In this document: positions 7,908 to 15,371 of the stretch, piece by piece | Position numbering within the stretch: the first letter of the stretch is position 1 | Layout: each line of letters starts with the position of its first letter | Assembly: GCA_023425865.1 (NCBI GenBank) | Contig: JAFABV010000059.1 | Coordinates: 1 to 16,221, forward strand | Direction of reading: 5' to 3' | From: Bacteroidota bacterium | Lineage (GTDB): Bacteria; Bacteroidota; Bacteroidia; Bacteroidales; Bacteroidaceae | DNA: 16,221 nt | Notes under the pieces: generated by a model | Seen by the model: only the letters and a program-made list of their open reading frames with translations | Databases searched by the model: none | Told to the model about the DNA's origin: nothing | Translations under genes and position numbers: made by a program

Positions 7908-10900
7908 ACTTATTTTGAGTTGTTATGTATTTTACCGTTTTGAAGAAGATGTCGCTATATGTCTCCTTGAAATACTTTCTGTAGAAGTTGACGATGCGTG
8001 CAAACTCCTTATTCTCCCACGAGAAGAGATTGATATGTCTATCCACATCGCAAGTATTCTCAGCTGCACACATGGCCGACTCCAGCATCACTCGGTAGGA
8101 AAGATGCAGGTCTTTCGCTCTCTTGTAATAGTCTCCTCTGAGCGTAAACTTGGCAATGGGCAAATCTTCATTGGTGCCTGACAAACCATGTATCTTTGAA
8201 CAGTAGTCATTGATGTCTGATATTGAGAACGCTTTTCCAGAGCCGATATTGCCCTGCACCAGATAAGCCGCAAACTCAGAAGCGATGTCTGTTGATATTG
8301 TTGACGTAAAGATCTCTTGCAGCAATTCAACCAGGGTGGTCAACTTGCCAGACATCATCGGCAACAACGGCTGAGGAACGGCTGCCAACATCTCTTCGAT
8401 GCAGTTCGACCAGATGTTTGCCGGAACCCAATGGATGGCTATCACCAGCTCTTGCTCGAATCGGTCAACATCCTGTGCCAAGACTTCTTTATACTCATTG
8501 AGCCACATGGCAATCACAAACTTTGCCAGCAGCTTAGGCTCACGGGCAATAGACTTTAGACCGTTGTATGTCTGGAAAGGAAGGTTGTAACGGCTGCAGA
8601 TATCAAATGCCTTGCACACATCTTTCCAGTGTTTGCCAGTCATTACATCCTCCTGACTGAGCGCGTCATACCAGCTATTCGTGATATTCGACGAGCGTGC
8701 GGCACGTTCCTGCTTGTCAAAATCGTCTGCCTCCAGATGATAGTACTTCGGAATGATTCTACGTTTTGCTTCCGCACTAGAAAAGATGACAACTTCCTTA
8801 TGTGCAAAATCCTCAGGGAAGACAAACACATTGTCTGCCTCCTCATCTTTTTCCAGCTTGACGACGAAGAAGTCTTCCGTCGGCAGTTCGTCGCCAACGG
8901 GGAAGGCCAACACGTCACCTTGATAGATAAAGTTCTCTGTAGCATCCTCGGTATTATCGATGACGCGGATCTTTCCGTCTTCAATAGTTGACTCCAAGAC
9001 GAATTTGCGAATAAAGATCTTTGTGTCAGTGACACTGAAGGCAATAGAACTGGAACGGTCAAAACTGTTGGCCCCATAGAGATTGAACATGCGCGTAATC
9101 AAGTCGTTGTAGTCTGCGAGAGAAACCAGACCATCGATGACGCTGCTCTTCAGGTGCTTTAGTTTTGTCTCATCTTCTATCCTGTCAGAACGGTAGGAGA
9201 CATTCGCCTTACGCTTCTTACCGTATCCTCCATGGCTAACAATGCAGAAGTTGGCAAGATTGGCCAGTGATACAATCTTTCCGTCGGGAACAATGTTTCC
9301 ATGTATGTCTGTAATGGTCACGCCGTCGAACGGAATGGCAACCGACAAGAGCAACACGGGATTCCCTGCACAGTATAATCTGAAATTACAGACCGAAGGA
9401 CAGACTTTACTGTCAGTGCTCCGGGTAATATGCCATTTGTTGGGAGGCTGATTGGTAATCTCAAGCTCGTCCATACGTTGCATTTCAGGGCGTATGTCGG
9501 AACTGCACGAACAGATGATTTCCGTCGAGAAGACGCGTTCGTTGTCTGATGCAAACTGTAAATCGCCTATGGAATAGAACGTCTCAGTAGTGCTGTTACC
9601 GTCAGGATATTCCACACGAATATCCACAATGCCGCACGGTATAACACAAGAACTACTCAGATTATACCACTCGGCACTTCCGTCATTCCTAACCTTATAT
9701 TTAACCTTGTAGTTCTGTATTCTGTTCTTATCCTGGTCATAGACACGAATGGTAGGGACATCAGACAGAAGTTTGAAGTTCGACTTCTCCACCCACGAAA
9801 TGTAGTTACCAGCAAACTCCGCAATGTATGGTGTAAAGGCGTTGGTCAGCGTCACGCTCTCGTCTGTCTCCGTATTGTTGAGCTCCAGTTCATTGGTAAA
9901 CTCCTTGCAGCGTAGTTTCTGGTCACAAATCGTGATGGTGTGCGTGTATTCACCGTCCCATGCAGTTGAGAAAACGGCCAGGTTGCTCTCTGTATTTGAC
10001 GTGGCTGACATGCAGTAGAGATGCTCATCCAACTTTTGGAAAACCTGAGGGTAGTCGAAGTTGGGAGGATAACAGCCTGCGACTGTCAAGAACAGACGGT
10101 CGTCATTATCACATCTCACCTTCACCTCGACTACAGGCTCACCTTTCCACACGATGTCCTTGGTCACACCTACCGTGATGCGCGTATAGATGGCGTATAG
10201 CACATTGCCATCGTCGTCCCTGACAGATTCCTTACGCACATACTTGCCGACGAGCGTTCCAGCAACAAACACATCAAATGAATAGCAGGTGGAGATGTTT
10301 AATCCAGAAATGGAGTCGGAAGAAATATCTTTGACGACATCCATGTTCACGAGGAGATAGCCTTGACGGTTCTCTGTAGTGCTAAGCTTCCAGTGCAGGG
10401 TGAGAGGCCGCACTCTTCGCTGCGTCTTGGCGTTTGTGTACTCGGTCTCCAGCGACTTGGTGAGTTCCTTGAGCGAGGCATCAGTATCGTCGTAGGGGAG
10501 ATATTCCTTGTCGCCCATAATAATGGCATGGGCTATCTGCAAAGACACATCATATATGTTCTCATTCCTGAACGACGGAGCCAGATAAGACGCACTGTTG
10601 AACTGCTCTATGATAGAGGTGTCAAGCTCATTCCAGTCATAGTTGATGACTGTCATTTCTCTCACGAGTCCTTTGAGGAATAACGAGAAGGCACCGAAGT
10701 TATTTCCCTTGGTGATATAGCTGATGGGCAGTCCACCTTGGTTCAGCAGTGTGCGGAAATACTGTGTACCCTTCAAAGAGTGCAGAAAGGTGTAACCACG
10801 CTTACGCAAGTTTTCCTTGGCTGCGGCAAACAGTTCTTCGCCATGACAACGGTCAAGTCCTATTCCCATGGCGACCTCTTCCTTAGAAGGAATGTTGCCC

Positions 10901-11124
10901 TTGTAGTCACGTCTCCACCATTCTGCATAGCAAAGAGCCGCTTCTGTTCCGAATTTGTAAAGGTCATGAGTGTGTGCCCGAAGCGTTTGCTTGAGGTACT
11001 CATACTCCTCTTTTGAAAGCTTGAGTTTCCAGAAGGGCTTATTCTTCTCTATTCCTTTCATACCTCGAGCGCGTAGTATGCTCTCATAAGCAGAGTGCTC
11101 GCAGGAAAAATTGTCAGTGTTCAT
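7894..11124 (-). CDS. druH: DruH, partner protein of a Druantia type III system
   Basis: This 1076-residue soluble protein sits directly upstream of, and overlaps by 14 bp, the 2030-residue DruE helicase. A roughly 1000-residue protein of unknown fold paired with DruE is the definition of Druantia type III. The N-terminal part has EAALCYAEWWRRDY at 61-74, a conserved-looking helix that I associate with the family named STY4851/ECs_5259 (from memory). Residues about 250-650 look rich in beta-strands; the last 250 look helical. I see no Walker, nuclease or membrane motif. The start ATG at 11124 follows the HEPN-fragment stop by 23 bp, so the two were probably co-transcribed. The frame is intact. 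The assignment rests on size, partner and order more than on domain recognition. Confidence 0.8.
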   Translation of the reverse strand: MNTDNFSCEHSAYESILRARGMKGIEKNKPFWKLKLSKEEYEYLKQTLRAHTHDLYKFGTEAALCYAEWWRRDYKGNIPSKEEVAMGIGLDRCHGEELFAAAKENLRKRGYTFLHSLKGTQYFRTLLNQGGLPISYITKGNNFGAFSLFLKGLVREMTVINYDWNELDTSIIEQFNSASYLAPSFRNENIYDVSLQIAHAIIMGDKEYLPYDDTDASLKELTKSLETEYTNAKTQRRVRPLTLHWKLSTTENRQGYLLVNMDVVKDISSDSISGLNISTCYSFDVFVAGTLVGKYVRKESVRDDDGNVLYAIYTRITVGVTKDIVWKGEPVVEVKVRCDNDDRLFLTVAGCYPPNFDYPQVFQKLDEHLYCMSATSNTESNLAVFSTAWDGEYTHTITICDQKLRCKEFTNELELNNTETDESVTLTNAFTPYIAEFAGNYISWVEKSNFKLLSDVPTIRVYDQDKNRIQNYKVKYKVRNDGSAEWYNLSSSCVIPCGIVDIRVEYPDGNSTTETFYSIGDLQFASDNERVFSTEIICSCSSDIRPEMQRMDELEITNQPPNKWHITRSTDSKVCPSVCNFRLYCAGNPVLLLSVAIPFDGVTITDIHGNIVPDGKIVSLANLANFCIVSHGGYGKKRKANVSYRSDRIEDETKLKHLKSSVIDGLVSLADYNDLITRMFNLYGANSFDRSSSIAFSVTDTKIFIRKFVLESTIEDGKIRVIDNTEDATENFIYQGDVLAFPVGDELPTEDFFVVKLEKDEEADNVFVFPEDFAHKEVVIFSSAEAKRRIIPKYYHLEADDFDKQERAARSSNITNSWYDALSQEDVMTGKHWKDVCKAFDICSRYNLPFQTYNGLKSIAREPKLLAKFVIAMWLNEYKEVLAQDVDRFEQELVIAIHWVPANIWSNCIEEMLAAVPQPLLPMMSGKLTTLVELLQEIFTSTISTDIASEFAAYLVQGNIGSGKAFSISDINDYCSKIHGLSGTNEDLPIAKFTLRGDYYKRAKDLHLSYRVMLESAMCAAENTCDVDRHINLFSWENKEFARIVNFYRKYFKETYSDIFFKTVKYITTQNKYELR

Positions 11125-11147
11125 CGTGTAATGTCTCGTTATAGGTT

Positions 11148-11510
11148 TCAGTTTTGAACGTCTTCAGCTGCCATACCCATGTGTGCGTTTTCATCGCGAT
11201 GGATGCGATAACGCATTGGTCTATCTTCGCCAAGGTCGGCAAAGCGCAACGACTTGATGCAGGTGTCGCTGGCGTAGAAGTACATGGTGATGGCCACCTT
11301 CAGTGCCACATCCACCTCTTGCTCTGATGCAGTGGGAGAGATGTGGACTTCGGCGTTGCGCCAATTCTTCATCATCTGCAGATAGGTGTAGAGGTTCTGG
11401 TATTCGTCTTCCTTATATTGGAGTGACCACAACGGACGGATGGCGTGAGTCACGTCCTTCCATGTCACGTTCTGTCCTTCATACTGTGGCTGCACCTCTC
11501 TGCCGTTCAT
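11148..11510 (-). pseudogene. HEPN-like protein, 3' remnant upstream of druH
   Basis: The frame from ATG 11510 gives 120 residues, but it is open further upstream to about 11557 and reads TTTKFEAYLKKLFYL into the ATG. That stretch looks like the first helix of the same domain, so the true start is lost. MMKNWRNAEVH contains R51 and H56, an R-x4-H motif of HEPN domains, which often act as RNases or toxin-like effectors. The pattern of a helix, a loop with this motif, then a long helix (VDVALKVAITMYFYASD) fits HEPN, but the call is from motif and shape only. An IS256-like terminal repeat at about 11552-11572 coincides with the break. It lies 23 bp before druH on the same strand. It may have been a co-effector, or an unrelated gene. 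It could still be translated from 11510. Confidence 0.6.
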
Positions 11511-11551
11511 CAGGTAGAAGAGTTTCTTCAGGTATGCCTCAAATTTTGTGG

Positions 11552-11572
11552 TAGTGTTCCGTAAAATGTGTC
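11552..11572 (+). repeat. IS256-like terminal repeat, solo copy
   Basis: TAGTGTTCCGTAAAATGTGTC resembles the presumed left end of the IS256 remnant at about 12941-12960 (13 of 20 aligned positions, including TAAA-n-TGTGTC) and has the same orientation. It sits where the HEPN reading frame loses its recognisable sequence. No transposase follows, so it would be a solo end left after a deletion. Confidence 0.4.
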
Positions 11573-11614
11573 TAAGGCGAGTTCACTCAAGCCTGTATAC
11601 CTCAGATGACGATG

Positions 11615-11622
11615 CAAAATTA
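11615..11622 (-). promoter_or_regulatory. Possible promoter box facing the HEPN-druHE operon
   Basis: CAAAATTA on the plus strand is TAATTTTG on the minus strand, an exact TAnnTTTG -7 box. I see no good TTTG box about 20 bp further upstream. Because it lies outside the truncated gene, it may now supply transcription to the remnant and druHE. Confidence 0.35.
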
Positions 11623-11773
11623 ATTGATTTTGGCGAGACTACGGTCTCCCTGCTTTTTATTTGCATTACTCGTTGAATATTTCGCATCTTGTGGGCTGCT
11701 CGCCCTCAAACCCCTCGGTGTTTTCAGGTATAGATTATTATGTGAGTTCGTGATAAGAAAATCCTTAAAAAAG

Positions 11774-11804
11774 TTGGTAATCTCACTAATATTTTGTAAC
11801 TTTA
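11774..11804 (+). promoter_or_regulatory. Promoter of the exported-protein gene
   Basis: TTG at 11774-11776 and TAACTTTA at 11797-11804 with a 20-bp spacer fit the Bacteroidales pattern and match the -7 box of the IS1380 transposase promoter exactly. The ATG at 11841 is about 37 bases downstream of the -7 box. Confidence 0.5.
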
Positions 11805-11840
11805 TAGTTGAATATCAACAAATTACAATGATATTAAGTA

Positions 11841-12412
11841 ATGGTTATCAAGTACAAAGTTATAAAAATTTTCTGTATTTTACTGCTGTCGTTTGTTTTA
11901 GTGTCAAACGTAGCATTTGCTCAGGATTCCAAGGATGAGTCAAAGAGCAAAACAGTTGAGTTTATGGCAGGTTGTGGTGGCCTTATAAAGAAAGAGTTTT
12001 ACGACCTACCGAAAGTAAAAGGCGTTGTGAATCAGGTCTTGATTATCACGAACGTACTTACTGGCAAGAAGGTTGGCTGCTTGCGTGTTGAAACCTCTTA
12101 TTACAATGGGCGTTCATCCGATTCATATATCGGCACGCTCGATTATGAAGAACTTGACGCTTGTGTCAAGTCACTTACTTACATTAAGGATGAACTACTG
12201 TTGAGACTCCTAATGTTTACACAGAAGTTGAATACAAGACCTTAGACAACCTCAAACTTGGAGCGTTCTATTCCAAAAGCAAGTGGACGGCATTCATTTA
12301 CACAAAAGGATATACGTCACGTTCTGCTGAATTTCTTGACTCATCTAACATAGCGACGTTTATTGAAGTAATGAACCAAGCTGAGTCAATGATTGCCGAA
12401 AAGACAAAATAG
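11841..12412 (+). pseudogene. Exported protein of unknown function, broken by a one-base deletion
   Basis: The first frame starts MVIKYKVIKIFCILLLSF and has a typical signal peptide with a likely cut at AFA|QD. It reads in a sensible way to ...LTYIKDE (codon 12192-12194), after which the frame gives an unlikely tail ending at 12243-12245. One base back, codons from 12194 read TTVETPNVYTEVEYK and continue for about 70 residues to TAG at 12410-12412 (ending ESMIAEKTK). The joined product would be about 190 residues. There is no slippery heptamer at the shift, so a lost base is more likely than programmed frameshifting. I recognise no domain. It is probably periplasmic or surface-located. Confidence 0.7.
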
Positions 12413-12453
12413 GATTATTAGGAATCAAATAACAACTAAATGGTCATACTCAA

Positions 12454-12842
12454 ATGAAAAAGTATCTATTCTTACTCCTTACCTTTATGGTAACATCATT
12501 CGCATTCATATCATGCAGCGATGATATGATGACAATCAGTACAACTCTGCCATTATTGGCACATGGAAGGTTACCGAAGTCAAAACAAGTCAGACCGGAA
12601 GCTACATAGCCTGGCCTTTCAAAACAACATATGCCTCATTCAAGTCTGATGGAACATACTGCGGTTCTGGATATTTGGGGAATGGAAGTGGTACCTGGTC
12701 TTTTAAGGGCAATACGGTAAACACTTATGTTGGTGGTGAATTATACGCTTCTTATGAGATCATTTCCGTAACATCAACCTCCTCAGAGTTGAAGATGTCG
12801 ATGGGTGGTGAAGCTATATGGATTAAATGCAAAAAGGAGTAA
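12454..12842 (+). pseudogene. Lipocalin-like lipoprotein, broken by a one-base deletion
   Basis: MKKYLFLLLTFMVTSFAFIS precedes the lipobox cysteine and the sequence CSDD, a classic Bacteroidales lipoprotein signal for anchoring in an outer membrane. The first frame soon reaches TAG near 12607. The neighbouring frame, entered at about 12525-12531, reads DDNQYNSAIIGTWKVTEVK and continues through a GTW-containing, strand-rich domain to TAA at 12840-12842. GTWKVTE at the start of a 100-residue beta domain is typical of lipocalin-like lipoproteins. The intact form would be about 128 residues. The loss of one base between 12522 and 12531 explains the break. Its ligand is unknown. It lies 41 bp after the preceding broken gene and may share its transcript. 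Confidence 0.7.
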
Positions 12843-12867
12843 TTATACCTTTCACATAGTTCAAAAG

Positions 12868-12901
12868 GATGGCAGGGTCAATGACCTTGCCATCTTTTTT
12901 T
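12868..12901 (+). terminator. Strong intrinsic terminator
   Basis: GATGGCAGGGTC (12868-12879) pairs with GACCTTGCCATC (12883-12894) with one G-T wobble around a 3-base loop, followed by seven T (12895-12901). It starts 25 bp after the lipoprotein stop and ends transcription of the two exported-protein genes. Confidence 0.88.
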
Positions 12902-12938
12902 GTCGTAAGGTGAAGATGTGGCCCTGTGGACATACCAA

Positions 12939-13320
12939 GGATGTCATCTAAACTGTGTCATGCACTGAAACAATAAATTCATCATCGCTCTGTTTATAGA
13001 GCATAAAGATTAGTACAATGACACAAGAAGAGTACGCAAAAATGTTGGCTTCCGCCAAAGAGCAATTCAAGGTTGGCAAGCCTTTGTTTGGCAAAGACGG
13101 GGCTTTCCACCAAGTATTGGAAGACTTTCTCAACGCCGCATGGAGGGCGAGTTGGAAACCCACCTTGACGCCACCAAGCCGTTAAGCGGTAATCGCCGTA
13201 ATGGCAAGATGCACAAGCTGCTCCAAACGGAGTATGGCCCCGTAGTGGTTGAGACACCCCGTGACCGTGATGGCAGCTTTGAGCCGGAAACGGTGAGGAA
13301 ACGCCAGACGATCCTTGCAG
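12939..13320 (+). mobile_element. IS256-family element, 5' remnant
   Basis: The likely left end is at about 12939-12960 (ATGTCATCTAAACTGTGTCA), followed by the start of a transposase gene at 13018. The element stops abruptly at about 13320 within the transposase, where the start of an unrelated minus-strand gene begins. About a third of the transposase or less remains, and no right end is visible in the window. Confidence 0.75.
13018..13320 (+). pseudogene. IS256-family transposase, N-terminal fragment with frameshift
   Basis: The first frame begins MTQEEYAKMLASAKEQFKVG and reaches FLNAA, then slips into nonsense ending at TAA 13183-13185. Next to it, from about 13140, the frame reads EGELETHLDATKPLSGNRRN, then TEYGPVVVETPRDRDGSFEP and RKRQTILA. 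Together these are the N-terminal landmarks of IS256 transposases (FLNAALEGE, SGNRRNGK, PRDRDGSFEP). A single missing base at about 13140 (CTG read as TG) accounts for the shift. All catalytic residues lie in the missing part, so this copy is dead. Confidence 0.88.
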
Positions 13321-13363
13321 CGTCTTTTCTGATAGGTACTGCTACTTCCAGATATGTTTTCAT
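13318..13363 (-). pseudogene. Start of an unknown third operon gene, cut by the IS256 remnant
   Basis: On the minus strand the stop of the macro-like gene overlaps an ATG as ATGA (ATG at 13363-13361, TGA at 13362-13360). The new frame reads MKTYLEVAVPIRKDAA, a protein-like N-terminus, and then at about 13318 enters the reverse complement of the IS256 transposase. The ATGA overlap and residue composition suggest a real, translationally coupled gene that has lost everything after about 16 codons. The product cannot be identified from this. Confidence 0.45.
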
Positions 13364-13818
13364 TCTTTACCGATGAGAATTTTCCAAAAGCTGACAGGCA
13401 GATAGACGTTTTCAAGATAGGCAGCATCATAAAACATCGGAGCAATCATCTCAGGGGTATATCCGGCTATGCCACAGCCCACAGGTGTTACGAAGAACTT
13501 TAGTTCAGGATGTTTCTGCGCATATGTCGTGAACCGTTCTATTGCTTCTCTTGTGCTTTCAATGCCCTCCATCGTCGGCAGCGCATAGGATTGTCCTTGG
13601 AGTCCTTCTCCATTGCCCCATTCTGCGCCGAACTTTTCATATGCAACACGGGCAGCACCGCCCATGTGCATACCTTGGATATTACTGCCAAAGACAAACA
13701 CCTCTTGGGAACCCAACACTCTGACTATTGACGGGGTGATACGGGACGGTAAAGTTCCCGTATTGCCGCCAGTAAGCCAGTATTTCTCTTCTTCTGTATA
13801 ACTATTTCTGTTCGTCAT
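13360..13818 (-). CDS. Macro-domain-like protein (A1S_2505 / phage-associated type)
   Basis: The protein has about 152 residues from ATG 13818, overlapping the DUF2130 gene by 17 bp. ATG 13830 and GTG 13851 are other possible starts. Motifs include EVFVFGSNIQGMHMGGAA, then GLQGQSYALPT, then FFVTPVGCGIAGY. The FGSN, GGAA and GxGIAGY elements fit the macro-like fold seen in the A1S_2505-type family found in phages and islands; such folds bind ADP-ribose or related nucleotides. I see no signal peptide. It is the second gene of an operon with the DUF2130 gene and is followed by an ATGA-overlapped broken gene. ADP-ribose binding is inferred from the family and has not been shown for this protein. 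Confidence 0.68.
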   Translation of the reverse strand: MTNRNSYTEEEKYWLTGGNTGTLPSRITPSIVRVLGSQEVFVFGSNIQGMHMGGAARVAYEKFGAEWGNGEGLQGQSYALPTMEGIESTREAIERFTTYAQKHPELKFFVTPVGCGIAGYTPEMIAPMFYDAAYLENVYLPVSFWKILIGKE

Positions 13819-15160
13819 TTTCTTCAACATTTTCAATTTCAACCACCTCACTCACCTTACGCGCCTCTTCGAACATGGCCTTCATGGTCGGATTCTTGTA
13901 GGTCAGTTTACGGATGGTAAGTGCCTCGGCTTTATCGTTTGCCAAACGAAGATTGTCCTCACTGCCAACAAGAGCCTTTCTGACCTTCTCAAGATGGTCA
14001 ATGGTCTTGTCTATCTCATCGATGGCATTATGGAACTTCTCGCTTGCAAGGCGGAAGTTCTTACCAAACCTATCCTTGAACTCCTCCAGTTGGTTCTCAA
14101 AGTTGGTCACATCCACCTCTTTGCTCTGAGCCAGAACGAGCTGCTGCTTATATTCCAGGCTTTTCTTGGAAGTTTGGACAAGCAGATTGATGAACGGAAC
14201 GAAGAACTGAGGACGGATGACGTACATCTTTGGGTAAAGATGTGACTTGTTGACAATGCCTGTATTATAAAGGTCATTATCAGGTTCAAGCAGACTTACA
14301 AGGACTGCGAACTCACAACCTTTCTTCCGACGGTCTTCATCCAGTTTCTTCAAGAAATCTTCATTCTTGTGCTTGGTAGAAGTAGTGTCTGTCTCGTTCT
14401 TCATCTCAAACATGATGCTTATATATTCCGTGCCACCCTCCGAGTCGCGGAAGATAAAGTCGCCCTTTGTTCCTTCTGTGGCATAGTTGTCTTTGTCAAA
14501 ATAAGCATTAGGCATCATCGGACGGATGTACTGTTCAAACTCAATGCTGCAATGCTGCTCCAAAGTCTCGCCGACCATCTTGGTTGACATCTTCGTCTTC
14601 AGATCTTTGTAGTAATCCACCTGTTCCTGCATTATGCGCTGCTGTTCCTGATGCTGATTGATGAGGGCGGCTTCATGAATTTGAGCTTCTTTCTTCTCCA
14701 GTTCTACGGCAGAGCGCAGAGCGGAAATCTCCGACTCCTTCTTTTGGACGGTCTGCTGTGCCCTCGTTCGTTCCTCCATCACAGCCAGTTGCAGACGGGT
14801 GTCATTTTGGGCGATTGTGGAGTTCAGTTGTGCTATCTCCTGGTCTTTCTTTGCCAGAGCCGATGTCAGCTCACTCTTTTTCTGAGCCTCGATGCTCTCC
14901 AGTTGACTCTTCAGTTGCTCAATTTCAGCATCCTTAGCACTAAGTTCGAGTTGCTTTTTATTCAACTGTGTCTGGAACGTCTGCTCAGTCTTAGCCGTAG
15001 CGAGTTCCTGCTCTGCCTTATGCCGCTCATGCAACTCTGAGATACGGCGTTGAACTTCCGCATCAAACTCCGCGTTCTTCACCTGACTGACGATAGAAGC
15101 ATAGTCAGCTTCGTCTACCTGGAAAACATTTCCGCACTTGGGACATTTCAGTTCTTTCAT
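13802..15160 (-). CDS. DUF2130 protein with coiled coil and restriction-nuclease-like core
   Basis: The protein has 452 residues. Residues 6-9 (CPKC) form a single CxxC near the N-terminus, perhaps half a zinc site. Residues about 30-190 are a long charged coiled coil rich in E, K and Q. The DUF2130 core follows: GETLEQ 197-202, GDFIF 233-237 and FEMKNE 251-256. D234 with E252-x-K254 matches the D...ExK pattern of PD-(D/E)XK nucleases. A second helical stretch (about 345-400) follows the core. The architecture resembles RmuC, a coiled coil plus nuclease fold. DUF2130 proteins have no settled role; DNA processing is an inference. The start ATG at 15160 is 42 bp from a TAnnTTTG box, and the gene heads an operon with the macro-like gene. 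Confidence 0.85.
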   Translation of the reverse strand: MKELKCPKCGNVFQVDEADYASIVSQVKNAEFDAEVQRRISELHERHKAEQELATAKTEQTFQTQLNKKQLELSAKDAEIEQLKSQLESIEAQKKSELTSALAKKDQEIAQLNSTIAQNDTRLQLAVMEERTRAQQTVQKKESEISALRSAVELEKKEAQIHEAALINQHQEQQRIMQEQVDYYKDLKTKMSTKMVGETLEQHCSIEFEQYIRPMMPNAYFDKDNYATEGTKGDFIFRDSEGGTEYISIMFEMKNETDTTSTKHKNEDFLKKLDEDRRKKGCEFAVLVSLLEPDNDLYNTGIVNKSHLYPKMYVIRPQFFVPFINLLVQTSKKSLEYKQQLVLAQSKEVDVTNFENQLEEFKDRFGKNFRLASEKFHNAIDEIDKTIDHLEKVRKALVGSEDNLRLANDKAEALTIRKLTYKNPTMKAMFEEARKVSEVVEIENVEENDEQK

Positions 15161-15201
15161 GTCTTACCGAATTTTAAATTACCGATTCTTGTTAACTGCG
15201 G

Positions 15202-15209
15202 CAAAGATA
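15202..15209 (-). promoter_or_regulatory. Promoter -7 box of the DUF2130 operon
   Basis: CAAAGATA on the plus strand is TATCTTTG on the minus strand, an exact TAnnTTTG box about 42 bp before the ATG at 15160. No good -33 TTTG is visible about 20 bp upstream. Confidence 0.5.
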
Positions 15210-15221
15210 GCATCATGCTAT
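15207..15221. promoter_or_regulatory. 15-bp palindrome overlapping the -7 box, possible operator
   Basis: ATAGCAT (15207-15213) and ATGCTAT (15215-15221) are perfect inverted repeats around one C. It overlaps the TATCTTTG box by three bases, where a repressor would block transcription. No regulator gene is visible in the window. Confidence 0.4.
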
Positions 15222-15319
15222 GCAGTCTTTCTGCACAGTAAATATTTTTTTCAATTTTAACAGAAACTATCATTACAGTTATCAAGAAACGTCTCAACGC
15301 ATGCAAATGTACGAATTTT

Positions 15320-15355
15320 AGCCAAATAATTTGCGTGAACGCTATTTTTTTGGCT
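15320..15355. repeat. Imperfect inverted repeat before the helicase fragment
   Basis: AGCCAAATAATTTGCG (15320-15335) and CGCTATTTTTTTGGCT (15340-15355) match at 13 of 16 positions around TGAA. It lies about 20 bp before the recognisable helicase sequence and may mark the recombination junction or be a weak terminator. I see nothing else between 15222 and 15371. Confidence 0.4.
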
Positions 15356-15371
15356 GTCAGACATTGTTTTT

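Larger units (their letters stand above)
11511..11840. other. Junction and intergenic stretch between the HEPN remnant and the exported-protein gene
   Basis: From right to left on the minus strand this holds the lost 5' part of the HEPN gene (open to about 11557), an IS256-like end (about 11552-11572), a minus-strand promoter box (11615-11622) and a block with small hairpins: GAGAC/GTCTC around 11635-11648 and GGGC/GCCC around 11692-11704. A plus-strand promoter at 11774-11804 follows. I find no complete gene, tRNA or rRNA in it. Confidence 0.6.

Noticed and set aside
11148..11510. A complete small 120-aa gene
   Set aside because: The frame continues upstream of the ATG with helix-like sequence (KFEAYLKKLFYL) that belongs to the same domain, so this is a remnant.
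12186..12200. Programmed -1 frameshift in the exported-protein gene
   Set aside because: There is no slippery X-XXY-YYZ heptamer at the shift, and the next two genes have similar breaks; mutation or sequence error is simpler.
13130..13445. Several minus-strand and alternate-frame frames across the IS256 remnant
   Set aside because: They are shadows of the transposase sequence; only the first 16 codons from 13363 look like independent protein.
13818..13851. GTG at 13851 as the start of the macro-like gene
   Set aside because: It would overlap the DUF2130 gene by 50 bp and add residues unlike the rest; ATG 13818 gives a modest 17-bp overlap.
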